DNA of 6,729 nucleotides from Novosphingobium sp. 9U. Its GTDB lineage: Bacteria > Pseudomonadota > Alphaproteobacteria > Sphingomonadales > Sphingomonadaceae. The notes beneath the pieces are model-generated. The model worked only from the letters and a program-made list of their open reading frames with translations. It ran no database searches and was not told the DNA's origin. Shown here one piece after another: positions 1 through 5,593 of this stretch (its first letter is position 1; each line of letters starts with the position of its first letter). Made by a program: the position numbers and the translations under genes. Location of the stretch: NCBI RefSeq assembly GCF_902506425.1, contig NZ_LR732535.1:1-6729 (forward strand), in the 5' to 3' direction.

Positions 1-71
1 ACATGACGCTGCAAACGATCGGCGCGTTGAGCGATAACCCGCACATCAGCCTGCCAGCACTGGCAGCCTGA
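1..71 (+). CDS. Possible C-terminal end of an unidentified protein (partial)
   Basis: An open frame enters from the left edge and stops at a TGA at 69-71; the 22 visible residues from the ATG at position 3 end in SLPALAA. The true start would lie outside the window. I do not recognise the family, and 22 residues are too few to assign one. If real, it converges on the flgM gene, whose stop is about 95 bases away. The last codons overlap a perfect dyad (CTGCCAG-CA-CTGGCAG, 51-66), whose two-base spacer is too short for a normal hairpin loop, so I do not call it a terminator. It could equally be chance open sequence. Confidence 0.3.
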   Translation, partial: MTLQTIGALSDNPHISLPALAA

Positions 72-165
72 TCATCCTTGGCCCTGCCCAGGATCGGTGT
101 TCCTACACCACCCCGCGGGGCACTACCTAGAGACCTTCCGCGCTCGTCAACACTGACTATCGTGT

Positions 166-456
166 TCAGTCGTCCTTTGGTGCGGAGAGCAACATTCCGG
201 CGGCGATCATCGCATCGGCTATCTTGGCAGGCACGAGTGGGTAGGCTCCACTCTCCACTGCTTGCCGGATCTGAGCGACTCGTTCCACATCGACTGGCAT
301 CGACCCAGTTGAAAGCGACAAGGCAGTAGAGGCGACTGGAACGGCCGCAGATGCTGTCGTCAGAGCGGTAGTGCTTTTCACCGACGCCGCAGGCTTGGCG
401 CCTTCTGCCCGCCTCGTGATCGCAAGCTGGTACAAACTGAGTCTATCTATTGCCAT
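166..456 (-). CDS. flgM: FlgM-family anti-sigma-28 factor (negative regulator of flagellin synthesis)
   Basis: The 96-residue product has the FlgM layout: a basic start (MAIDRLSLYQ), a low-complexity Ala/Ser/Thr linker at about residues 20-52, and a conserved C-terminal sigma-binding region at 55-86. The diagnostic pattern there is V55-D56, R59-V60, I63-R64, V67, G70, Y72, then K78-I79-A80 and M83-I84. FlgM proteins bind sigma-28 (FliA) in the cytoplasm, holding back late flagellar genes until the hook-basal body is complete and FlgM is exported. I chose the ATG at 456 over an upstream in-frame ATG at 498 because AAAGGA lies 8 bases before it. No other flagellar gene is recognisable in the window, so it is an orphan here; the IS6 element about 200 bases upstream may have separated it from former neighbours. 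Family assignment is fairly secure; the cognate sigma factor is inferred. Confidence 0.85.
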   Translation of the reverse strand: MAIDRLSLYQLAITRRAEGAKPAASVKSTTALTTASAAVPVASTALSLSTGSMPVDVERVAQIRQAVESGAYPLVPAKIADAMIAAGMLLSAPKDD

Positions 457-658
457 AATGCCGATCCTTTTGCTCCGACCTACAGAACGGCACTGCAAGG
501 CGCGGAGTTAATGGACAGGCTGCAAGAACTTGCCGCCTACACGGCAAGTATCTGCCAAACGTTACTTAATTCTTGTTTGATGAAACGGAGCGGCATGCCC
601 GAGCCCAGCTGGCGCAGCGACAAGCGCGCATCATCTGAGCGGGACTATGGCAGCAAGT

Positions 659-1495
659 GGTGCTATCAGTCCGATGCGGACTGCTCTCCACATGATGCAC
701 TTGGGTCTTTGAGGGCCGCTGGCTAGCTCGCGATAACATGCCACTCAGCCAAGGCAACTGAGCGGCGTTCCTTGTAGGTCTCTCGGCTGACTTGGTGAAG
801 TTCCAGGTTGAAAGTGGTTGTGGATGTTGGCGTGGACAGAGGCGAACTTTTGCAAGGTCTTCACCCGCCTGAATCTGAGCATCGCGCTCTTTCGTCGTCG
901 GAACGGCAGATGCGAGTTCTCGACCCTGTTGTTGGCCCTGCGTCCGACCTCCTGCTTCTCGCAATTGCCGAGTTCGTTCATCGCCGCGCAGCATGATCGC
1001 AGCCCATCAGTGGTGATGGTCTCAGGCGAGCCGTGGCGCTTCAGCGCCTTCTTCATGAAGCTGAGCGCTGCCGCCTTATCGCGGGTCTTTATGATGTAGC
1101 TCTCGAGCACCTCACCTTCGTGATCGACTGCCCGCCACAGGTACACCATCTCGTCGTTCAGCTTTGCGTACCTCTGATCGAGGTGCCAGCGCCAGTGGCG
1201 GAGCCCCCGCATCCGGCACACCCGCTTGCGCTGGACCTCCCCTGCGAACATGGGACCAAACCTGTTCCACCGTAGCCTGGCTGTCTCGTGGCAGATGTCG
1301 ATCCCCCGCTCGAACGGCAGATCTTCCACGTTCCGCAGGCTAAGCGGAAAGCGGACGTACATCAGCACCACAAGTCGGATCACCTCCGGTGACGAGATGA
1401 AGTAGCGGAACGGGCTCGCTGGTTCCCGCGGACGAGGCATTTACCTGCCCTACCCCGGCCTGCTTACCAGCAGGCGCACTTGGTTTGACAGAACC
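659..1495 (-). mobile_element. IS6-family insertion sequence, worn copy (about 837 bp)
   Basis: The limits come from terminal inverted repeats around the transposase. The right end, read on the minus strand, begins GGTTCTGTCAAACC at 1495, 55 bases before the transposase start, which is the usual IS6 spacing. The best left-end match is GGTGCTATCAGTCC from 659 on the plus strand, 10 of 14 bases identical, about 64 bases beyond the ancestral stop. The resulting length is normal for IS6 elements (roughly 0.7-0.9 kb). The 8 bases on either side (CAGCAAGT and AGCTGGTG) do not match, so there is no target duplication. That is expected if the copy arose by cointegrate or adjacent-deletion activity, which is common in this family. 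The right end is better supported than the left. Confidence 0.65.
745..1440 (-). CDS. IS6-family transposase, C-terminus frameshifted
   Basis: This is a DDE transposase of the IS6 family, acting on its own IS ends. The start region holds the family pattern of a short helix-turn-helix followed by FPLSLRNVEDL (31-41). The catalytic residues are visible as D88 (in WHLD), D145 (in TTDGLRS) and E174 (in NNRVENSH), with the family hallmarks YLWRAVD at 100-106 and a basic HLPFRRR stretch after E174. After HNHFQ the frame stops resembling the family. Shifting frame by one base at the AAA of 811-813 restores a typical tail containing SRETYKERRSVALAEW, ending at a TAG at 723-725. The copy therefore carries a one-base insertion that replaces about the last 27 residues. 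The catalytic core is intact, but several odd substitutions (for example CC in LRSCCAAM) suggest drift, and it could be called a pseudogene. The ATG at 1440 is preceded by GGGCAGG. Confidence 0.88.
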   Translation of the reverse strand: MPRPREPASPFRYFISSPEVIRLVVLMYVRFPLSLRNVEDLPFERGIDICHETARLRWNRFGPMFAGEVQRKRVCRMRGLRHWRWHLDQRYAKLNDEMVYLWRAVDHEGEVLESYIIKTRDKAAALSFMKKALKRHGSPETITTDGLRSCCAAMNELGNCEKQEVGRRANNRVENSHLPFRRRKSAMLRFRRVKTLQKFASVHANIHNHFQPGTSPSQPRDLQGTPLSCLG

Positions 1496-1496
1496 A

Positions 1497-1610
1497 GCTG
1501 GTGGCTTCCTTGGCGGTGGCGGCGGAAGCGGCGGCGCTTCAAAAAATGATCTCGGCAACTCTGGAGGTCGCGGTGGCGACGGCTGCGTTATCGCGACAAC
1601 ATACTTCTGA
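1497..1610 (+). pseudogene. C-terminal fragment of a glycine-rich protein, truncated at the IS6 junction
   Basis: From the IS boundary the plus strand reads a glycine-rich stretch (GGFLGGGGGSGGAS) followed by GGRGGDGCVIATTYF and a TGA at 1608-1610. A glycine-rich repeat followed by a short beta-strand tail ending in an aromatic pair is what I know from the C-termini of glycine-rich phage tail-fibre-like and surface proteins; this is a resemblance, not a proven identity. The frame runs on into the IS end without a stop but has no start of its own, and no glycine-rich sequence is seen on the other side of the element, so the 5' part appears lost. The opposite strand reads as a proline-rich frame (1340-1642) simply because GGN codons are CCN in reverse. 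That frame lacks a good start and runs into IS DNA, so I prefer the glycine reading. Confidence 0.45.
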
Positions 1611-1901
1611 TTGGACGCATCACCGCGCATCAGATGAGACAATCATAAGCTACTAAGATGTGAGTTTTCTGGTGTGCCCAGCTGATCTCGACCTAAACCG
1701 TGATGCCGTTAGGATACAAAACACAGAACAGCAGCTCGGCAAATCTCAAATCGTCACTGCCATCAGTAGAAGTGCAGAGTTAATGCCGTGTATACCGCTA
1801 CAGCGCTGCATACATTGCATTTATCGCTGTAAGCATGTTGCCTCTCGGATCGTTTTGGTCGATGATTACTAGAGAGGGGGCCTAATCTAAAAGGCATACC
1901 A
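1611..1901. other. Spacer upstream of the LuxR-type regulator, no gene seen
   Basis: This stretch is visibly richer in A and T than its surroundings. The only open frame (1660-1872, plus) encodes 70 residues with no family resemblance, no clear ribosome binding site and scattered Cys/His, so I do not call it a gene. It probably holds the promoter and control region of the downstream regulator; a dyad with direct repeats at 1799-1834 is listed separately. I see no convincing -35/-10 pair. Confidence 0.5.
1799..1834. promoter_or_regulatory. Candidate operator: CGCTG repeats 21 bp apart within a dyad
   Basis: CGCTGCA (1804-1810) and CGCTGTA (1825-1831) are direct repeats exactly 21 bases apart, about two helical turns. 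In addition TACAGCG (1799-1805) and CGCTGTA (1825-1831) form a perfect 7-base inverted repeat, and CAGCGCTG (1801-1808) is itself a palindrome. The block lies 70-100 bases before the GTG of the LuxR-type regulator, where an autoregulatory or upstream binding site could sit. No known operator consensus is matched, so the regulatory role is inference. Confidence 0.3.
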
Positions 1902-2534
1902 GTGGAGAGTGTCAAAGCTTTGATTGCCGACCCTCTGCCCTTGCTTCGTGAGGGGCTGGCCCCAGCAATGCGCTATGCTTTACCCGGCTGTACGGTTTTG
2001 AGTGCTGGTACCCTAGCTGAAGCCGAAGCCCTAGCCGGTACGCGAGGCCGGATCGCCATGGCAGTGCTGGACCCCGAGCTGCCAGATGCAAAAGGGCTCT
2101 CTGCCCTTCTCCGGCTTCAGTACAGGCTCCCGCGAGTTCCGATTGCTCTACTTGTGGCGCCTCGTGCGCGAGCGCTCGTAGGGACCGCCCGAGCAATGGG
2201 GGCTGCGGGCGTTTTGTTGAAGTCTGCCAAGGTCGATGAAATAGCTGAAGACCTCAGATCCATTGCCAACGGAAGATCGGTTTTCCCGCCCCATTCAGTC
2301 CCATCGCAAGCGGCTTCTATTCGCGAGATATTGGGTCAGTTATCGGATGCTCAACGACGCGTGCTTTTTGCACTTGCCGATGGACGCGCGAACAAGATGA
2401 TAGCTCATAATCTGGGTGTCTCTGAAGCAACCGTAAAGGCGCATCTTACCGCAATTTTTCGACAACTGGGTGTCACGAATCGCATGGAAGCCATGTTGGC
2501 ATTGCAGCCGATTCTTGGTGAGCTGGTGGCTTAA
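1902..2534 (+). CDS. LuxR/NarL-type response regulator (REC plus HTH)
   Basis: This is a 210-residue cytoplasmic transcription regulator of the NarL/FixJ type. Residues 4-122 form a receiver-like domain: LIADPLPLLREG at 7-18, the probable phospho-acceptor D57 (VLDPELPD) and the conserved lysine K107 (GVLLKSA). Residues about 140-205 form a LuxR helix-turn-helix (LSDAQRRVLFALADG, then NKMIAHNLGVSEATVKAHL). Two receiver features are unusual: only one acidic residue in the first pocket (A9-D10, where DD is typical), and no Ser/Thr at the switch position (the IALLVA strand, 81-86), so phosphorylation-dependent switching may be weak or absent. I chose the GTG at 1902 because AAAAGG lies 8 bases upstream and the first beta strand begins at once. 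No histidine kinase is adjacent, so it is an orphan. The target genes are unknown. Confidence 0.88.
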   Translation: MESVKALIADPLPLLREGLAPAMRYALPGCTVLSAGTLAEAEALAGTRGRIAMAVLDPELPDAKGLSALLRLQYRLPRVPIALLVAPRARALVGTARAMGAAGVLLKSAKVDEIAEDLRSIANGRSVFPPHSVPSQAASIREILGQLSDAQRRVLFALADGRANKMIAHNLGVSEATVKAHLTAIFRQLGVTNRMEAMLALQPILGELVA

Positions 2535-2792
2535 GCCAACACGCTGCGTTCTTAAGCGGCTCAGGAAACCCACTCCAGTTTACGTCCATCTTTGGTTGCC
2601 TGCTGGTTGCCAGCGCCACAGCGATTATTTTGGCGGGAGCTTCCCTCCATGTGCCATCGGCCCGACCCAGTTCCGGCCACTTAGGCCGCCCTGCGCCCCT
2701 CCCAACTTCTGCCACCCGATCATGTGAGGTCCGGTGCTCTTCCGGGCGCCCGGTACGGCACGGGTAGGACTTTGTTATCCTTCGATGTTAAG
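2535..2792. other. Spacer between the regulator and the small membrane protein, no gene called
   Basis: The stretch contains two CTTAAGC heptamers 21 bases apart (2530-2536 and 2551-2557) and a perfect 12-base palindrome CCGGGCGCCCGG (2742-2753). In the frame starting at 2522 the plus strand stays open to about 2766 and would encode a plausible membrane helix (SIFGCLLVASATAIILAG), but no ATG or GTG precedes that helix. It is either chance or the remnant of a lost membrane-protein gene. No T-run follows the palindrome, so it is not a standard terminator. Confidence 0.4.
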
Positions 2793-2820
2793 CGGACCGC
2801 GATGCCGGTCCGTTACGGAC
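2793..2820 (+). promoter_or_regulatory. Overlapping, mutually exclusive dyads just before a start codon
   Basis: CGGACCG (2793-2799) is the perfect reverse complement of CGGTCCG (2806-2812), with a 6-base loop. The second arm can alternatively pair downstream: GTCCG (2808-2812) with CGGAC (2816-2820) across TTA. The middle arm can belong to only one hairpin at a time, and both sit within 32 bases of the ATG at 2825. This could be a simple RNA switch of ribosome access or a tandem protein site built from CGGAC units. Function is inference. Confidence 0.35.
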
Positions 2821-2824
2821 GCGT

Positions 2825-3097
2825 ATGTCTGCCAGTCGCGCTCTTCGGTTTGTATGTCGATCGCTGATCGTCAGTGGCGCTGCCCTGGTGATTGTCACGA
2901 TTAGTACCACCGAGCAGACTTTCCGCGACCGTTTGCTCGTCGTGACGGGTGTATTCTGCGTGCTGCTCGGAACAGGTGTGCTTCGGGAGCTCGGCTGGCG
3001 CGCTCGGCCATCAGGCAGCAAGGACACGCAACGTCCTCACAGCGCGGTCGCGGTGGGACAGGAAGCAAACTTGCCCTATGACGAGGCGGCTGAGTAG
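2825..3097 (+). CDS. Small two-helix membrane protein of unknown function
   Basis: This 90-residue product is not one I recognise. It has two hydrophobic segments that would span the inner membrane: about residues 13-27 (SLIVSGAALVIVTIS) and about 38-54 (LLVVTGVFCVLLGTGVL). A short charged link (TTEQTFRDR) separates them, and a polar, probably cytoplasmic tail (55-90) follows. The basic N-terminus (several Arg in the first 12 residues) suggests that the start faces the cytoplasm, giving a hairpin topology. The ATG at 2825 is the only sensible start, but it has no strong Shine-Dalgarno; instead overlapping dyads occupy the leader. It stands alone, with about 160 bases before the SciP-like gene. 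The coherent hydrophobic pattern favours a real gene; without a homologue it stays tentative. Confidence 0.55.
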   Translation: MSASRALRFVCRSLIVSGAALVIVTISTTEQTFRDRLLVVTGVFCVLLGTGVLRELGWRARPSGSKDTQRPHSAVAVGQEANLPYDEAAE

Positions 3098-3256
3098 TGG
3101 GAGGCGCCTGCTGAACCACTGCAGGAGGACCGCGTCGGCCGTGCATTTGCTCAGACGAACTGATTGAACCAAAGCACAAGCTCAGCAGTTTAGATCCATT
3201 CGAGCATGTCCATGAGCGGCATCTGCGCGAGTCATGACAGCTGGCAAGGCAACCAC

Positions 3257-3526
3257 ATGGCAAGGAAACTAGGCGCTAATTATGAGGATGCGCGCGTAAT
3301 CGAACGCAGCATCCCGTTGCCTGACACATCGCGCTGGGTTGCTAAGCGCAAAGCGGACGTTGTCGCTGCGATCGAGAGAGGAGCCATCTCCATGAACGAC
3401 GCTTGCGAACGATATCAGCTTAGCCATCATGAGCTGACTTCTTGGAGGCGAGCCGTGCGCCGGAAAGGCGCAGCTGCCCTGCCAGCCAATAACAACGAAC
3501 ATGAACGGCTTAAGAGGCAAGGCTGA
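3257..3526 (+). CDS. SciP-like / DUF1153-family HTH protein (CtrA-inhibitor family paralogue)
   Basis: This 89-residue protein matches the SciP (DUF1153) family, small helix-turn-helix proteins of alphaproteobacteria that in Caulobacter bind and restrain the cell-cycle regulator CtrA. The core is D23-T24-S25-R26-W27-V28, then RKADVVAAIERG (31-42), A49-C50-x2-Y53 and L60-T61-S62-W63-R64-R65-A66, the order of the family motif ending in SW-R-A. Length is normal (about 90). I chose the ATG at 3257 because AAGG lies 8 bases before it and the result fits family length; an upstream in-frame ATG at 3206 would add 17 residues unlike the family. The N-terminal 20 residues and the Asn/Glu-rich tail differ from the canonical protein as I remember it, suggesting a diverged paralogue rather than the core cell-cycle copy. 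No cell-cycle gene is adjacent. Whether it binds CtrA is unknown. Confidence 0.8.
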   Translation: MARKLGANYEDARVIERSIPLPDTSRWVAKRKADVVAAIERGAISMNDACERYQLSHHELTSWRRAVRRKGAAALPANNNEHERLKRQG

Positions 3527-3667
3527 CGGCTCCGATCCGCCTCATACCCTCCACCCATCAAGTGATGAGTGTCGTCGAATAGTGGCTCTTGCCGCCTCAC
3601 GCGCCAGCTTGGGCAGTCGGACGTCGTGCTTCATGCTCGGCGGCGTCCTCCAGGTTCACTGTAGATC

Positions 3668-3949
3668 TTATCTAGGACGCCTCGGAAAACGACTTCCGGG
3701 TTCGTCCAAGAAAACTCTGAAGCCTTCTACCTTAAGCTTGTCGCGGAACGCGCTCAACGCGTCGCCCTCAGTTTGGAACGACCTGTTCCACAGAGTTGAG
3801 GTTCCTTGCTCATTTACGACCTCAAGCCGCCAAGTTGGCCGATCTTCTAGTCGGTATATTTGGACTTCAATCAGGCGGCCATTCTGGGCGACCTCGTGAC
3901 TCAACTGCGAATAGATCAGTTCAGGTAAGCCCTCAAATCCACTAATCAC
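3668..3949 (-). CDS. Small protein of unknown function
   Basis: The product is about 93 residues with an alternating hydrophobic/polar pattern that looks folded: strands around IEVQIYRLE and TWRLEVVNEQGTSTLW, then a helix (EGDALSAFRDKLKVEG) and a short basic tail. It resembles, from memory, small alphaproteobacterial hypothetical proteins built on a W-x-LEVV-(D/E) strand followed by W and a helix, but I cannot name a family. There is no signal peptide or membrane segment, so it should be cytoplasmic. I chose the GTG at 3949 because GAGGGG lies 5 bases before it; an earlier in-frame GTG at 4012 would add 21 residues without a comparable ribosome binding site. It converges with the SciP-like gene, separated by about 140 bases, and diverges from the AI-2E-family gene. 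Confidence 0.6.
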   Translation of the reverse strand: MISGFEGLPELIYSQLSHEVAQNGRLIEVQIYRLEDRPTWRLEVVNEQGTSTLWNRSFQTEGDALSAFRDKLKVEGFRVFLDEPGSRFPRRPR

Positions 3950-3981
3950 GGTGTCCCCTCGCGACTTGCAAGCAGCGATCC

Positions 3982-4122
3982 ATGCCTCGAATCGCCTACA
4001 AGCTGTATTCACACGGCAAAGCTGGCAAGCAACCCGGCATTGCGGGCGTCAATCTCGTGCGCTTGACAGGGCAGCGGTGGAATGAAGGCGAAGCAGTACA
4101 CTTACATCTGCAGTTGCCCTGA
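3982..4122 (+). CDS. Possible short ORF upstream of the AI-2E-family gene
   Basis: An ATG opens a 46-residue frame (MPRIAYKLYSHGKAGK start, HLHLQLP end) stopping 45 bases before the AI-2E-family start. There is no clear Shine-Dalgarno and no recognisable family. It is listed only because it fills an otherwise empty leader and reads in the direction of the downstream gene, so it could be a small protein or a leader peptide. Chance is at least as likely. Confidence 0.2.
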   Translation: MPRIAYKLYSHGKAGKQPGIAGVNLVRLTGQRWNEGEAVHLHLQLP

Positions 4123-4167
4123 CCATTGTTGGGGCAGGTGCCGCTCGAACGTGAAGGCTTGTTGACG

Positions 4168-5262
4168 ATGATCACCCGAGCGCGCGTTGAGGCTGGCGGC
4201 CTGATTCTCTTCCTAGTACTCATCACGGTCGCGCTAGGACTGGTAGTTTCCAGCTTCTTCGGCGCCCTGCTGTGGGCCGCTTTGGCCGCGATGGTCTTCC
4301 AGCCACTGTTTCAACGGCTGCTTGCCAGGTCGCCGGGACGCCGCAACATCGCGGCTGCATCAACCCTTCTAATCATCACGTTCGCGGTCGTGATCCCTGC
4401 GCTGGTGATATCGAGTTTGGTGGTCGACCAGGCGGCCGGCGTCTACGAGCACATCCGCACCGGTGAGATCAACTTCGCTTCGTACTTCCAGAAGGTACAC
4501 GATGCCCTGCCTAATCGCCTGCAAGGTTTGCTGGACAGGTACGGGTTCGACAGTCTCGATAGAGCTCAGGCGCAGATCACGCAGGCGATCAGCCGAAGCG
4601 CCAGCCTCCTTGCAAGCCGGGCTTTGTCGATTGGCGCGAACGCCGCCAGCTTCTTGCTAGCCTTCGGTGTCGGGCTCTACGTCACCTACTTCCTGTTGCG
4701 CGATGGCGAGCAGATAGGCCCCGCCATCGTGCGCGCACTGCCCCTACAGGCAGCCGCTGCAGAGCGCCTTGCCGAGAAGTTCGTTGCTGTCGTGCGCGCG
4801 ACGATCAAGGGATCGGGGGTGGTTGCCTTGGTCCAGGGCCTTCTAGGAGCGATCACTTTCTGGATAGTCGGTCTTCCGGCAGCTCTCCTGTGGGGCATGT
4901 TGATGGCCATCGCGGCTCTGCTGCCGGCAATTGGCCCTGCCGCCATCATCTGGGCTCCCGTTGCCACTTACCTCCTGGCGACCGGTGCCATCTGGCAAGG
5001 CGTACTCGTTGTCGTGTCCGGCGTCTTGCTGATCGGCCTCGCCGACAACATCCTGCGTCCGATCCTTGTTGGTAAAGACACAGGCATCCCCGACTGGCTC
5101 GTTCTGGTCACCACCCTGGGTGGCATCAACTTGGTCGGTCTTAGTGGAATTGTTATCGGGCCGCTGGCTGGTGCCCTCTTCATCACTGGTTGGCAGATGC
5201 TGACCGAACAGCGGGAGGAGCAACCAGGACGAGCGCCGGTGGCACCTCCTGTAGACGAATGA
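4168..5262 (+). CDS. AI-2E family transporter (DUF20, YdiK/TqsA-like inner-membrane protein)
   Basis: This 364-residue polytopic inner-membrane protein has the AI-2E/DUF20 layout. Two or three N-terminal helices (about 10-50 and 64-86) are followed by a long, mostly polar amphipathic stretch (about 90-150), then a C-terminal bundle of several helices (about 155-180 and 210-350). Visible landmarks are YFLLRDGE after the middle helix, LLPAIGP, and the diagnostic ADNILRPILVGK (D293, R297, P298) followed by a Gly-rich last helix pair (GLSGIVIGPLAGALF). Members have been linked to autoinducer-2 export (TqsA) or Na+/H+ exchange, but most have no proven substrate, so none is given here. Length is normal for the family. 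I chose the ATG at 4168 (GAAGG upstream) over an in-frame TTG at 4126, because the first helix and the common TRARVE-type start follow directly. It appears to be monocistronic. Confidence 0.9.
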   Translation: MITRARVEAGGLILFLVLITVALGLVVSSFFGALLWAALAAMVFQPLFQRLLARSPGRRNIAAASTLLIITFAVVIPALVISSLVVDQAAGVYEHIRTGEINFASYFQKVHDALPNRLQGLLDRYGFDSLDRAQAQITQAISRSASLLASRALSIGANAASFLLAFGVGLYVTYFLLRDGEQIGPAIVRALPLQAAAAERLAEKFVAVVRATIKGSGVVALVQGLLGAITFWIVGLPAALLWGMLMAIAALLPAIGPAAIIWAPVATYLLATGAIWQGVLVVVSGVLLIGLADNILRPILVGKDTGIPDWLVLVTTLGGINLVGLSGIVIGPLAGALFITGWQMLTEQREEQPGRAPVAPPVDE

Positions 5263-5593
5263 CCAGAGCGGATGAGGAAGGTAGTGTGGTCTGGCTTGAA
5301 GCTGTCCTGCAACTGAAGCGAAGAAGCACTGTCCTGAAACCAGGTTCTGTTGAAACCTAATCGGCCAAGCACCACCCGCATGCCCCGTGACGAGATTAGA
5401 TCGAAAGTTCGTCAGATGACCTGATCCGCCGACCGGGCAGACGCCGGTTTGCAGCAGCCGGCAAGCGCCCGCTTGACGCTATACTGCAAGCAATTTGCAA
5501 CGAATCGTTTTTATGGTGATCAGGTCGGTTCCGGATGCCGCTGGTGGAACACGTCACCAGCCCCGTGCGGAACCTGCACCCGCACTGCTGTAG
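5263..5593. other. Spacer between convergent genes, no gene seen
   Basis: About 330 bases separate the ends of the AI-2E-family gene and the leftward zinc-ribbon-like gene. Frames open here on the plus strand (for example from 5449) encode Cys/Arg-rich sequence typical of the reverse of a real gene. The only structure I can support is the inverted repeat at 5540-5561, listed separately. A weaker GCCGG...CCGGC dyad lies near 5443-5463. Confidence 0.45.
5540..5561. terminator. Perfect 7-base inverted repeat between convergent genes (candidate terminator)
   Basis: GCTGGTG (5540-5546) and CACCAGC (5555-5561) are perfect reverse complements with an 8-base loop. It lies about 33 bases beyond the stop of the leftward zinc-ribbon-like gene, the right place for a terminator. 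No T-run follows on either strand, so an intrinsic terminator is not established. Confidence 0.25.

Noticed and set aside
150..162. 13-base repeat ACACTGACTATCG, also at about 5887-5899
   Set aside because: One such 13-mer pair is not unusual by chance in a window of this size, and the two contexts are unrelated.
520..545. Possible sigma-54 promoter upstream of flgM (GGCAAGTTCTTGCA on the minus strand)
   Set aside because: The spacing between the GG and GC elements is one base short of the strict sigma-54 requirement.
511..726. Rightward 71-residue frame between flgM and the IS6 element
   Set aside because: It crosses the proposed IS left end, has no family resemblance and no convincing ribosome binding site. 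The part before 659 is unrecognisable.
1340..1642. Leftward proline-rich frame resembling a TonB-like linker
   Set aside because: It is the exact reverse of the glycine-rich frame, has only a TTG or late ATG start, and continues into IS6 DNA and the transposase start.
2529..2557. Two CTTAAGC heptamers 21 bases apart as a CtrA box
   Set aside because: CtrA sites need TTAA-N7-TTAA; the spacing here is 17 bases between the TTAA units.
3542..3634. Leftward 30-residue frame (MKHDVRLPKLAREAARATIR start) with GGAGG about 13 bases upstream
   Set aside because: It is too short to support without conservation data, and the ribosome binding site is rather distant.
4063..4068. TTGACA as a -35 box before the AI-2E-family gene
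   Set aside because: No acceptable -10 hexamer lies 16-18 bases downstream.
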